40,115 nucleotides of DNA, taken from NCBI GenBank assembly GCA_015231305.1, contig JADGBW010000018.1, forward strand, positions 1 to 40,115, written 5' to 3'. Shown here piece after piece: positions 20,561-29,600 of the stretch; position 1 is the stretch's first letter, and each line of letters opens with the position of its first letter. Below the pieces are notes generated by a model. It saw only the letters and a list, made by a program, of their open reading frames with translations. It did not search any database and was not told the DNA's origin. Origin of the DNA: Magnetococcales bacterium. GTDB lineage: Bacteria > Pseudomonadota > Magnetococcia > Magnetococcales > JADFYX01. The translations under genes were made by a program, and so were the position numbers.

Positions 20561-22669
20561 ATGATTTTATATTTATGTGAAAAGCCATCTCAGGCAAGAG
20601 ATATTGGCCGGGTACTTGGTATTACTGCCCGCAGAGATGGGTATTTAGAAGGGCCTAATACTCAGGTAACTTGGTGTATTGGTCACCTATTGGAGATGAT
20701 TGTACCAGATGGCTATAAGCCGGAGTGGAAATCTTGGCGGTTAGAGACACTGCCTATGGTACCTGAAAGCTGGAAGTTGAATGTAAGAAAAAGTGTAAAT
20801 AAACAGTATAATGTCGTGCGTAACCTGCTAAAAAATGTTGATGAAGTTGTTCTGGCTACTGATGCCGATAGAGAGGGTGAAACCATAGGTCGAGAGGTGT
20901 TAGACCGTTGTAGGTATAATGGCAAAGTATCCCGGCTGTGGTTGTCGGCTTTAGATGATGACAGCATTAAAAAAGCTCTTGGGGCGATGCTCCCCAGCGA
21001 GAAAACCCTACCGCTTTACCATGCTGGAATGGGTAGAGCTAGGGCCGATTGGCTTGTGGGTATGAACTTATCACGAGTATATACAATTTTAGGGCGACAA
21101 GGTGGTTATGATGGTGTTTTAACAGTGGGCCGGGTGCAGACACCAACACTAAAGCTGGTGGTCGATAGAGATAGACAGATTGAAAATTTTAAACCAGTAG
21201 ATTTTTATGAGTTGCTGGTGATACTTAAAGCTGAAGCTGGTCGTTTTGTTGCTACTTGGGTTCCATATAAAAAAAATACTGATGAAGATGGTAGATGTAT
21301 AGATAAAGATGTTGTTGAGGGTGTTCTGGCAAAAATTAAAGATCAAAGTGGAACAGTAACTAAAGCTGATACCAAAAGGGTGAAAGAGTCGCCACCCCTA
21401 CCATTAGAGCTATCAACTTTGCAGCAAGAGGCATCACGTAGGTGGTCTTTAGGGGCAAAACGGGGTTTAGAGGTTGCCCAAGCCTTATATGAAAAACACA
21501 AAGCAATAACATACCCAAGAACCGACTGTCGTTATTTACCAAAAAGCCAAATTAAAGATGTGCCGGGCATAATGTCTGCTCTTGTTGGGTCTGACCCTGC
21601 TATGGCAGGTATTGTTCAGGGGGCTAATACAAAATTACGTTCTAAAGCTTGGAACGATAAAAAAATTACTGCTCACCATGGTATTATCCCCACTGCTGCA
21701 AAAATAAATATAGGAGCCATGAGTCAAGATGAGTTCCGCCTTTATGACTTAATTAGGCGGCACTATATAGCACAGTTTTACCCTGCTTTTGAGTATGATA
21801 GGACCGTGATTGATAGCAAAGTAGCTACAGAACGTTTTAGGGCTTCTGGTAGGGTTGAAAGGCTGCTTGGTTGGAGAGATGTTTTACGAGGTGAAAGTCA
21901 AAAAAACAGAAAGAGATCTAAAGATCAACAACGTAGCGAGCAGAAGTTACCACCAGTAGTAAAAGATGATGTGGTAGGGGTTGAAAATGCTAAAATAGAG
22001 GCAAAAAAAACTAAGCCACCCCCACGCTTTGCAGAGGGTACTTTAATTGGGGCCATGAAAAATGTAGGTAGAATGGTAGAAGATAAACGGCTACGTAAGA
22101 TATTAAGAGAGACCTCTGGTATAGGAACTGAGGCAACTAGGGCGTCGATAATAGAAAACTTATTGATGCGTAAGTTGTTGGTACAAGAGGGTAAAAAAAA
22201 TTTAGTAAGCCAACCAGCAGCACGAGCATTAATTGATATGCTTCCACATAGTGTAACTGACCCTGCTACAACAGCGGTTTGGGAGCAAGCACTTGATGAT
22301 ATCGCATATGGTGAGGGTAGCTTAGATGGGTTTTTGGATAAATCTGTAACTTGGATAAACCGTCTGGTGTCAAACGTAAAAGAGCGAGATAGGTTGGGAA
22401 TTTCACAATTTTCAAATTTACAACCCGATGCTTGTATTCAATCTTCTGGTGTTGGGGGGCAGCCAAACTTTAAAAAATGTCCTAGTTGTAGTAAGGCTTT
22501 GTTACGGCGGAAAGGATCTAAGGGATACTTTTTTGGATGCTCTGGTTATCCTGCATGTAAGTTCACAATGGATGATAACCAAGAAGAACAAACTGTTATA
22601 GAGGCTGAAGCTAAAAAACCCCGTAAGGTTAGAAAAAAAAGAGTCGCAGCTAAAAGTGTTAGTAGCTAA
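20561..22669 (+). CDS. topB: DNA topoisomerase III (type IA)
   Basis: MILYLCEKPSQARDIGRVLG, ATDADREGETIGREVLD, ITYPRTDCRYLP; C-terminal zinc ribbon CPSCSKALLRRKGSKGYFFGCSGYPACKFT. Confidence 0.93.
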   Translation: MILYLCEKPSQARDIGRVLGITARRDGYLEGPNTQVTWCIGHLLEMIVPDGYKPEWKSWRLETLPMVPESWKLNVRKSVNKQYNVVRNLLKNVDEVVLATDADREGETIGREVLDRCRYNGKVSRLWLSALDDDSIKKALGAMLPSEKTLPLYHAGMGRARADWLVGMNLSRVYTILGRQGGYDGVLTVGRVQTPTLKLVVDRDRQIENFKPVDFYELLVILKAEAGRFVATWVPYKKNTDEDGRCIDKDVVEGVLAKIKDQSGTVTKADTKRVKESPPLPLELSTLQQEASRRWSLGAKRGLEVAQALYEKHKAITYPRTDCRYLPKSQIKDVPGIMSALVGSDPAMAGIVQGANTKLRSKAWNDKKITAHHGIIPTAAKINIGAMSQDEFRLYDLIRRHYIAQFYPAFEYDRTVIDSKVATERFRASGRVERLLGWRDVLRGESQKNRKRSKDQQRSEQKLPPVVKDDVVGVENAKIEAKKTKPPPRFAEGTLIGAMKNVGRMVEDKRLRKILRETSGIGTEATRASIIENLLMRKLLVQEGKKNLVSQPAARALIDMLPHSVTDPATTAVWEQALDDIAYGEGSLDGFLDKSVTWINRLVSNVKERDRLGISQFSNLQPDACIQSSGVGGQPNFKKCPSCSKALLRRKGSKGYFFGCSGYPACKFTMDDNQEEQTVIEAEAKKPRKVRKKRVAAKSVSS

Positions 22670-22720
22670 TGCAATTTCTTTAAATATATAGAGATATTTT
22701 TTAATAAAAACTAATATGTA

Positions 22721-23143
22721 ATGATTATAATTAATAATAAGCTGAAAATTTGTGAAACAGAAATTCAATTTGATTTTATCCGTTCATCTGGTCCTGGTGG
22801 GCAAAATGTTAATAAAGTCTCATCTGCGGTACAGTTACGTTTTGATGTAACCAATAACAGCTCTTTGCCAGTTGATGTAAAAGAGAGAATTAAAAATATA
22901 GCAGGTAAAAAAATGACATCTGGTGGCACTCTTATAATTGACTCTCGCCAACACAGGACACAAAACCGCAACAAATTAGAAGCTTTAGAGCGGTTACTAC
23001 AACTTTTACACCAAGCTAGTATTAAACCTAAAAACAGGGTGAAAACTAAACCGTCAAAGGCTTCTAACACAAGAAGGCTTGATTCTAAAAAACATAGGGC
23101 CGGGTTAAAAAAATTACGTCGAGGTGGAAATCATGATTGGTAA
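22721..23143 (+). CDS. arfB: Alternative ribosome-rescue factor / peptidyl-tRNA hydrolase ArfB
   Basis: RSSGPGGQNVNKVSSAVQLRFD (GGQ motif) with basic C-terminal tail and no long RF domains. Confidence 0.92.
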   Translation: MIIINNKLKICETEIQFDFIRSSGPGGQNVNKVSSAVQLRFDVTNNSSLPVDVKERIKNIAGKKMTSGGTLIIDSRQHRTQNRNKLEALERLLQLLHQASIKPKNRVKTKPSKASNTRRLDSKKHRAGLKKLRRGGNHDW

Positions 23144-23152
23144 TTTAAATTA

Positions 23153-25360
23153 ATGAAAACCAGAAAAGCATGGAAAAAAGAGGGGCGACGTATACCGCAA
23201 GGAGTTCAGCCTGCTCAAATTGAGGAGTTCGAAGGTCTTAATGGTAGGAGACTATTTAGTTATGAACAGACCATCTCAGAAGATGAATATCTTATTACAC
23301 AAGCCAAGGTAGTTGCCGGACATTGCAGTAAGTGGAGTGAAGATTGGCTTAACCTAGAAAATATTAGGCTTGTTGAGTTTTTAGATGATCTGAAAAATTT
23401 AAATGGCCCACAAGCAGAAGCCATTTGGTTGAATTTAGTTCGTGATAGGGAACGGTTGGTAGATAGAAATTTAACTCTTGCAGTTAAGGCAAAAAAGCTC
23501 GAAATAGAGCTACCAGTTGCGAGTATGGTTCCTTGGCGCAAAGCAATGGTAAAGTTTTATGAGCATCGTTTTTTTGCTGCTATGGCTGAGGCTGGGGTAG
23601 ATAATGAACCTCTGGCAAGGCAGATAGAAAAAAAATTGGTGGCTGAAGAGGAAAAATTTAAATCTGAACTTCACCCAACACCTTTTTGGAAATATTTTGG
23701 ACGTTTTCATAAAGAGATAGAGAGCATAAGTTTTGAGCTAGAGGTAGCCCAAGCTACAAAAATTAGCCAATTTCATGCTCTGTTTCCAGCGCGAGAGTCA
23801 AAACGCCATTTTACCCTATATCTCGGACCAACAAACTCTGGTAAGACCTACCAAGCTTTACAAAAATTGCGAAATGCTGCAACGGGTATTTACCTTGCAC
23901 CTTTAAGGTTGTTGGCGTTGGAGGTATCTGAGACTCTTCTGGAGTGGGGTGTGCCATGTAGCATGATAACAGGAGAAGAGAGGATAGAAGTTGAAGGGGC
24001 AAGCCACACTGCAAGTACCATTGAGATGTTATCTCTGCATAAAAAATATGATATTTGTGTAATTGATGAAGCTCAAATGTTGGGAGATTCCGACCGTGGT
24101 TGGGCTTGGACCCAAGCGATATTAGGAGCCCAAGCCAACGAGGTTTGTGTTATTGCCGCTCCCCAAGCACGGCCAGCAATTGAAAAACTGCTTACTTTAA
24201 CTGGTGATCCTTTTGAGGTAGTAGAGCTAACTAGGCTCTCTCCCTTAAAACTTATGAAAAGCCCTACCAAAAGCTTTAACGACCTTGAACACGGCACGGC
24301 AATTGTAGCTTTTTCGCGTTCTGGTGTGTTGGCTTTAAAAGGTGAAATGGAAAAAAAAACAGGTGAACGGGTTGCAGTTTTATATGGTGCACTGCCTCCT
24401 GAAGTGCGTCGTTTTCAAGCCCAAATGTTTGCAACGGGTGATGCCTCATATCTTGTAGCTACAGACGCAATAGGCATGGGTCTTAACCTACCAATTAAAA
24501 CTCTGTTATTTTCACAAGATGCAAAATTTTATAATCATAAGGAGCACCCCTTAACCCCTATGGAAGTAAGGCAGATAGGTGGCAGAGCAGGTCGTTTTGG
24601 TAAAAATGAGGTGGGCTATATAGGCTCTTTTCGTATAGCCATGAGCAACATAACCAATACTTTTAAAGCCCAGCCTGCCACTATTAACCGCGCACATTTA
24701 GCACCTAATTTAGAACATTTGCAGTCTATATCCCAACTTGCAACCACAAAACGCACCCAGTTAGCGCGGTTGTTGTTTCTATTTTCAAAAACGGTAAAGC
24801 CAGATCCAACAGTATATAAACTATCAGATTTAGACGATCAAATTGTATTAGCAAGAGTTACAGATCGCTATAGCAACCTTGATCTACCTACTAGGTTTGT
24901 TCTTTCTGCTGCTCCTGTTCCACTTAGGGCAACAGCAGCAGTTACAGCCTATGAGCGTATGGTGGCAGCAGTAGCGCAAAAGCGTAAACTACATTTATCA
25001 AAAATTTTACCAGAGTTTACCCAAAGAGAACGTGGGCGGCTTTCACTGTTGGAGACAGCAACTAAAATAGTAAATTTATATTCATGGTTACACTATCGTT
25101 TTGCTGAGTTGTTGCCTGATATTGATCAGGCAACAAAATTAAGGCGAGAGTTAAACCAAGAGATAAATGTAATTTTAGGAAGGCAAGGCCCACAAGATAG
25201 ACACTGTTCTAGTTGTTCTAAAGTATTACCAGAACGGCATAAATTTAATATTTGCGATAAATGTCATAAAGGTGGTAGAGGAGGGGGAAAACGTAGTTTT
25301 CATAAGGGTGGAAAAGTTAGAAATAGACCTGTTAGAAGAGGTGGTGGACGGCGCAATTAA
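23153..25360 (+). CDS. SUV3-like DEAD/H-box RNA helicase with C-terminal CxxC zinc ribbon and Gly/Arg-rich tail
   Basis: YLGPTNSGKTYQALQKL (Walker A), CVIDEAQML (Walker B), GGRAGRFG; C terminus HCSSCSKVLP..NICDKCHKGGRGGGKRSFHKGGKVRNRPVRRGGGRRN. Confidence 0.88.
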   Translation: MKTRKAWKKEGRRIPQGVQPAQIEEFEGLNGRRLFSYEQTISEDEYLITQAKVVAGHCSKWSEDWLNLENIRLVEFLDDLKNLNGPQAEAIWLNLVRDRERLVDRNLTLAVKAKKLEIELPVASMVPWRKAMVKFYEHRFFAAMAEAGVDNEPLARQIEKKLVAEEEKFKSELHPTPFWKYFGRFHKEIESISFELEVAQATKISQFHALFPARESKRHFTLYLGPTNSGKTYQALQKLRNAATGIYLAPLRLLALEVSETLLEWGVPCSMITGEERIEVEGASHTASTIEMLSLHKKYDICVIDEAQMLGDSDRGWAWTQAILGAQANEVCVIAAPQARPAIEKLLTLTGDPFEVVELTRLSPLKLMKSPTKSFNDLEHGTAIVAFSRSGVLALKGEMEKKTGERVAVLYGALPPEVRRFQAQMFATGDASYLVATDAIGMGLNLPIKTLLFSQDAKFYNHKEHPLTPMEVRQIGGRAGRFGKNEVGYIGSFRIAMSNITNTFKAQPATINRAHLAPNLEHLQSISQLATTKRTQLARLLFLFSKTVKPDPTVYKLSDLDDQIVLARVTDRYSNLDLPTRFVLSAAPVPLRATAAVTAYERMVAAVAQKRKLHLSKILPEFTQRERGRLSLLETATKIVNLYSWLHYRFAELLPDIDQATKLRRELNQEINVILGRQGPQDRHCSSCSKVLPERHKFNICDKCHKGGRGGGKRSFHKGGKVRNRPVRRGGGRRN

Positions 25361-25429
25361 CAGCTATAACTCAAATAAGCCAATATTTTTAAAATGCGAA
25401 AAATTTAAAAATAATAACCGGATCAATAA

Positions 25430-26116
25430 ATGCGAATAACACGTTTTATAACAGTTTTTATTATAGCATCAGCCCTAGCACTGTTTCTGAACTATCAGAT
25501 CTACGGAGATATATTTTCAGATAGGGCATTAGACCGTATGGGCTATGCTATGGGGTCTGTTATAATTTTAAGTTGGTTGTTATCTTCAAGGTTAAGCGGT
25601 GGAATTTTTAAAAAGATAAAACAATTTGGTGGCTGGCTGTTTTTTCTTTTTATTATCATAGCACTATATAGTTTTCGTGGTGAACTTGGGGTAGTAAAAA
25701 ACCGGGTAATAGCTGCGGTTCTTCCCCAAGTTGGTTTTTCAGCAAAACCAGGCACAATGAGTTTCTATCGTTCTTCAAACGGTCATTTTCATATAGAAGC
25801 TTTGATAAACGGAAAAAAGGTGCGTTTTTTGGTTGATACAGGAGCTAGTGATATAGTTATTGCTCCACATTTAGCAAGATCATTAGGTTTTAACCTAAAC
25901 CAAGACGATTTTACCAAGGTTTATTATACAGCAAATGGTATGGGACGAGGTGCTCCTGTAACTATGAAAATATTTAAAGTTGGTAAGTTAACCATGAACA
26001 ACCTACCAGCAAGTATAAATGGAGCTGAAATGCAAACTTCTCTTTTGGGTATGCGGTTTTTTAACCGTTTAAAGAGTTATCAAGTTGAAGGAGAGGTGCT
26101 CACAATAAATTGGTAG
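25430..26116 (+). CDS. Membrane-anchored retropepsin-like aspartic protease (clan AA)
   Basis: N-terminal TM helices; IEALINGKKVRFLVDTGASDIVIAPHLARSLGF; LLGMRFFNRLKSYQVEGEVLTINW. Confidence 0.85.
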   Translation: MRITRFITVFIIASALALFLNYQIYGDIFSDRALDRMGYAMGSVIILSWLLSSRLSGGIFKKIKQFGGWLFFLFIIIALYSFRGELGVVKNRVIAAVLPQVGFSAKPGTMSFYRSSNGHFHIEALINGKKVRFLVDTGASDIVIAPHLARSLGFNLNQDDFTKVYYTANGMGRGAPVTMKIFKVGKLTMNNLPASINGAEMQTSLLGMRFFNRLKSYQVEGEVLTINW

Positions 26117-26143
26117 CATTATTATGTTATTTTTTTAGTATTA

Positions 26144-26611
26144 TTATTTAGCAGGTATACAGCACTTTTCTAAATTATCCATAAAATAAACAACTTTCCA
26201 GCCATCTGCATGATATTGAAGGGTCGTTTCTTGTCTATGAGGTACTGTTGCAAGGTCACTAGACCCTTTAATTTTATTACGTGCTAACAGCACCCCCATA
26301 ACATTAACTTCATCTTGTTGTTTAGATATAGTTTCACCAACAATTATTATTTCAATTTCTTGGGGTATAGGGTTGGTTTTACCTTTGCTTGCTAGGTACT
26401 GTTTACGGCGTACAGTTCTAAGAGCTTTGCCTTTTGCTAATGTTGTGGCTTCTGTAAGATTTTCCATAATCATGGCTGTAGCAAATTGTTTGTATATTTC
26501 TACTGCATTTACAATTTTTGTTGCTTTATCATTAGCTTGTAATGTAGAGGTGTGGAATATATATATTATAACTACAAACAAGAAACAGACTCTTGCATAA
26601 CAATTTTTCAT
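26144..26611 (-). CDS. Secreted protein of unknown function
   Basis: 155 aa with N-terminal signal peptide (VCFLFVVIIYIFHTSTLQA) and C-terminal CC; 39 nt downstream of the SCO1 gene, same strand. Confidence 0.65.
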   Translation of the reverse strand: MKNCYARVCFLFVVIIYIFHTSTLQANDKATKIVNAVEIYKQFATAMIMENLTEATTLAKGKALRTVRRKQYLASKGKTNPIPQEIEIIIVGETISKQQDEVNVMGVLLARNKIKGSSDLATVPHRQETTLQYHADGWKVVYFMDNLEKCCIPAK

Positions 26612-26650
26612 TTATCGTCCTTTAACCAATAACAACCTACATAAGTAGAA

Positions 26651-27301
26651 TTATTCTTTAGCAAGGTGACTTTCAATGCTATTAATAACCTCTTCTATTT
26701 GGGGAGCATGACCAAAAATTTCTATTATTCTTCCTTTAGGATCAACAAAATATGTGTTTGAGGAGTGGTCAACTGAATAGTCTGTTTTGTCTTTGGGGTT
26801 AATTTCAGCTTTGGCAAAATATACTCCAAAGGTTTTTGCTGCTCGGCTGGCCTCTTCTACAGACCCAGTTAGCCCTACTAAACTTGGGTGGAACATATCT
26901 GTATACTCTTTTATGTATTCTACAGTGTCACGTTCTGGATCAATGGATATAAAAAGAGGCAGAATTTTATCAAGCGACTTTTTAGCAAGTCCATCTAAAG
27001 ACTGAGCTATTATGCCAAGACTGGTTGGGCATATGTCAGGGCAATAGGTATAGCCAAAATAGATTAATAAATACTTACCTTTATAGCCTTTTAAGGTAAC
27101 TCTTTTACCGGTTTCATCAACAAGTGAAAAATCGCCTTTTATTGGTATAGGGTGGTTGCTGCCTGCATTTGCAATGTTAGTGTTAATTATATAACAAAAC
27201 ATTGTTAAAATAAAAAAAGTAAACTTTATAATGCTATGTTTGGGAGTTGTGTTATTTGACATGATAAATAATTGCTCCAAAGATAAACTTCCCATAGTCA
27301 A
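26651..27301 (-). CDS. SCO1/SenC/PrrC copper protein (cytochrome oxidase assembly)
   Basis: YLLIYFGYTYCPDICPTSLGIIAQSL CxxxC motif; later DHSSNTYFVDPKGRI. Confidence 0.93.
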   Translation of the reverse strand: MTMGSLSLEQLFIMSNNTTPKHSIIKFTFFILTMFCYIINTNIANAGSNHPIPIKGDFSLVDETGKRVTLKGYKGKYLLIYFGYTYCPDICPTSLGIIAQSLDGLAKKSLDKILPLFISIDPERDTVEYIKEYTDMFHPSLVGLTGSVEEASRAAKTFGVYFAKAEINPKDKTDYSVDHSSNTYFVDPKGRIIEIFGHAPQIEEVINSIESHLAKE

Positions 27302-27430
27302 TTATTAACCAAAAAACCGTGGGAGTGAGCTTGCTTACTAATATTTATGATACCATACCATTTTAATAAGCAAGTTTTCTTTAACAGATTATGGGTGGTT
27401 TATAGTTGTAAGCACAATAATAATATCTTT

Positions 27431-27482
27431 AAAAAAAAACGGCTGATGCTTATCTTGTGGGGGCAAGGTAAAGCATCAGCCG
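27431..27482 (-). terminator. Intrinsic terminator downstream of the PCuAC gene
   Basis: CGGCTGATGCTT (27440-27451) / AAGCATCAGCCG (27471-27482) with inner ATCTTG/CAAGGT pairing, followed on the minus strand by a T9 tract (A9 at 27431-27439). Confidence 0.88.
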
Positions 27483-27599
27483 AAAAGAAGTTGAAATGAT
27501 ATACCTAGTTCTCAATAGTATAAACTACTGCCACTAGGTTTATGGAGGGACCACAAATACCACTACAACTCCTAACTAGATTGTCAGTTTTTATTAGGC

Positions 27600-28118
27600 T
27601 TAATGCATTTTATGCATACCTTCCATGCTGTGTTTATCACCCATAGCACCAGCGGTTTTTACTTCTACTTGTACCTCAATTTTACCAGCTTTTTTAAACT
27701 CCAAAGCTACAGGAAATTTATCGCCTTCTTTGAGAGGGTTATTTAAATTAATAAACATAATATGAAAACCGCCAGGCTTTAGTGCCACTTGTTCATATTT
27801 TGGTAAATTAATATGTTCAACTTTGCGCATTTTCATGATGCCATTTTCATTTAAGTGAGTATGTAACTCGGTACGCTCTGAGACATTAGCACTGGCAGAA
27901 ATAAGTTTGTCGTTATGTATTGTGTGGTTTTTTATGAGCATAAATGCTGCTCCTGCTTTCGCCATGCCAGCAGAAGCTCGTGCCCAAGGCTTTAACACCA
28001 TTATTTTTTTGTGTTTAGACATTTCACAATTAGGCATATTATGACTTGTGGATTGACATCCACTTAAACCAATTATTGCCACAAAAGCCAAAGTAGAAAA
28101 TATCTTTATTCGTTTCAT
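27600..28118 (-). CDS. Copper chaperone PCu(A)C lipoprotein
   Basis: Lipobox LSGC; HTHLNENGIMKMRKVEHINLP...FHIMF pattern; His/Met-rich tail KHSMEGMHKMH. Confidence 0.9.
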   Translation of the reverse strand: MKRIKIFSTLAFVAIIGLSGCQSTSHNMPNCEMSKHKKIMVLKPWARASAGMAKAGAAFMLIKNHTIHNDKLISASANVSERTELHTHLNENGIMKMRKVEHINLPKYEQVALKPGGFHIMFINLNNPLKEGDKFPVALEFKKAGKIEVQVEVKTAGAMGDKHSMEGMHKMH

Positions 28119-28256
28119 TTTTTTGCTGTTTCCTTCAAAGTGGTTAGCACATGTATATATCTAATTATATATCATAATATATTGTATATATCATGAATTG
28201 TGCCAATAAATTTGTTTTATAAATCAATGCTGTTTAAATAAGTAACGTAAAAGACT

Positions 28257-28293
28257 GTGTGAAATGACACATAGTTATGAGTGAAATAACACA
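28257..28293. promoter_or_regulatory. Tandem operator-like repeat upstream of the PCuAC gene
   Basis: GTGTGAAATGACACA (28257-28271) and GAGTGAAATAACACA (28279-28293): 13/15 identical, 22-bp period, each an imperfect palindrome (TGTG-N6-CACA in the first). Confidence 0.5.
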
Positions 28294-28321
28294 AAAACAA
28301 CTTGTAAAGAAATTCAGACAA

Positions 28322-28363
28322 AAAAAAAGCCCCAAGGATAATTAATTCCTTGGGGCTTTTTTT
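28322..28363 (-). terminator. Intrinsic terminator of cspA
   Basis: AAAAAAAGCCCCAAGGA / TCCTTGGGGCTTTTTTT, 17-bp stem, minus-strand T tract, adjacent to the cspA stop. Confidence 0.93.
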
Positions 28364-28377
28364 TTAATAAGTCTGAT

Positions 28378-28590
28378 TTAGATTTTTACAACCGCATCAG
28401 CCTTTGGACCTTTCTCGCCTTGGGCAACACCAAACTCAACCCGTTGGCCTTCTGCTAAAGTTTTGAATCCATCACCCTCAATACTTGTGTGATGAACAAA
28501 TACATCGCCTTTACCGTCGTCACGCTCAATAAAGCCAAATCCTTTGCTGTCGTTAAACCACTTTACTGTCCCATTCTCACGATCTGCCAT
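28378..28590 (-). CDS. cspA: Cold-shock protein
   Basis: [39 protein letters not shown]...; 70 aa, the track's N-terminal extension to 28716 rejected. Confidence 0.94.
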   Translation of the reverse strand: MADRENGTVKWFNDSKGFGFIERDDGKGDVFVHHTSIEGDGFKTLAEGQRVEFGVAQGEKGPKADAVVKI

Positions 28591-28786
28591 TGAAATTTTC
28601 CCCACATAAAAGAATAAAAAAGAAGTTAAACAATTTAGCAGAACGTCTAATAGCAACAGACAATCGTCAAGCTCGTATAACACGTGACTGCAAACTTGTT
28701 TCTCAGCTTTTATCATTTACAGTAAAGATTTGTCAATAAAAATGTGACGAGACAGCAAATCTTTTGTAAATTATGTGGTGGCTTTT

Positions 28787-29098
28787 TTACATAGATAAAC
28801 GTAACCGTTCAACAGGTTTATCATTTTCTAAATGCTGTTCAAATATTTCTTGTACATCCTCTGGCTTTACCCCTTTGTACCAAACTCCTTCTGGGTAAAC
28901 CACCATTGTTGGGCCTTGGTCACAAGGACCCATACAGAAAGTACCAGTGACCTGAATTTTACCAAATAGGTCACGTTTTTCCATCTCACCCATCATCGAT
29001 TCATAAACACTAGCAGCACCAGAACCACCACACGAACCCCGTGGATGTCCTTCTGGACGTTGATTCATACAGACAAATACATGATGTTTTGGATTCAC
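28787..29098 (-). CDS. (2Fe-2S) ferredoxin, thioredoxin-like fold
   Basis: HVFVCMNQRPEGHPRGSCGG...TFCMGPCDQGPTMVVYPEGVWYKGV: four-Cys pattern. Confidence 0.9.
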   Translation of the reverse strand: MNPKHHVFVCMNQRPEGHPRGSCGGSGAASVYESMMGEMEKRDLFGKIQVTGTFCMGPCDQGPTMVVYPEGVWYKGVKPEDVQEIFEQHLENDKPVERLRLSM

Positions 29099-29159
29099 GA
29101 AAAATTTCCTTTTCTAATAAAATATTTAATTATCAGGTAAGATAGTTTTTATATATCTA

Positions 29160-29549
29160 TTAAGCAACGGTAACTTCAACAGGGTCACATTCCCAAAGAC
29201 CATGTTTTGTGCAATAAGATAGAGCAGTTAAAGTCATTTTTTCGCCACTAGGAATAATATTAAAAGTTACTTCAGCTTGGTTTTTCTCGCCTTGACCACC
29301 CATTGTGCCAGAAACAAAACTTGCTTCAGCTAGTAGGGTTGTTTCATTAAATAGTTGCATTGATTTAATGAAGTGGTCTGTATCGTCTGGGTGGCTATAC
29401 TCTTTACCCATGCGAACTGTTACAGGAAATTTCTCTCCTGCTTTTGCTTGTGAAGCACACTCGATGAAAGGTGAGTGACGGTCGATGTAATCTTTTTTAG
29501 CTTCTTTATCGACATCAGAAATATCTACGTAGCGGTTAATCTGTGGCAT
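29160..29549 (-). CDS. Superoxide reductase-like (neelaredoxin/desulfoferrodoxin centre II) protein
   Basis: DRHSPFIE, GKEYSHPDDTDHFIKSMQLF, LSYCTKHGLWE: His and Cys ligands of the SOR iron site. Confidence 0.87.
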   Translation of the reverse strand: MPQINRYVDISDVDKEAKKDYIDRHSPFIECASQAKAGEKFPVTVRMGKEYSHPDDTDHFIKSMQLFNETTLLAEASFVSGTMGGQGEKNQAEVTFNIIPSGEKMTLTALSYCTKHGLWECDPVEVTVA

Positions 29550-29600
29550 TTTATATTCTCCAGTTATTTGACAGTTTATTCAGAAATATGATTTTGAATA

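Noticed and set aside
20561-22669. topB as a marker of a mobile element or ICE
   Set aside because: It sits among chromosomal genes (aroE, arfB) with no integrase, relaxase or partition genes nearby.
28591-28716. N-terminal extension of the cold-shock ORF
   Set aside because: The recognisable Csp protein starts at MADRENG (28590); the extension is hydrophobic and unlike the family, more likely a 5' UTR.
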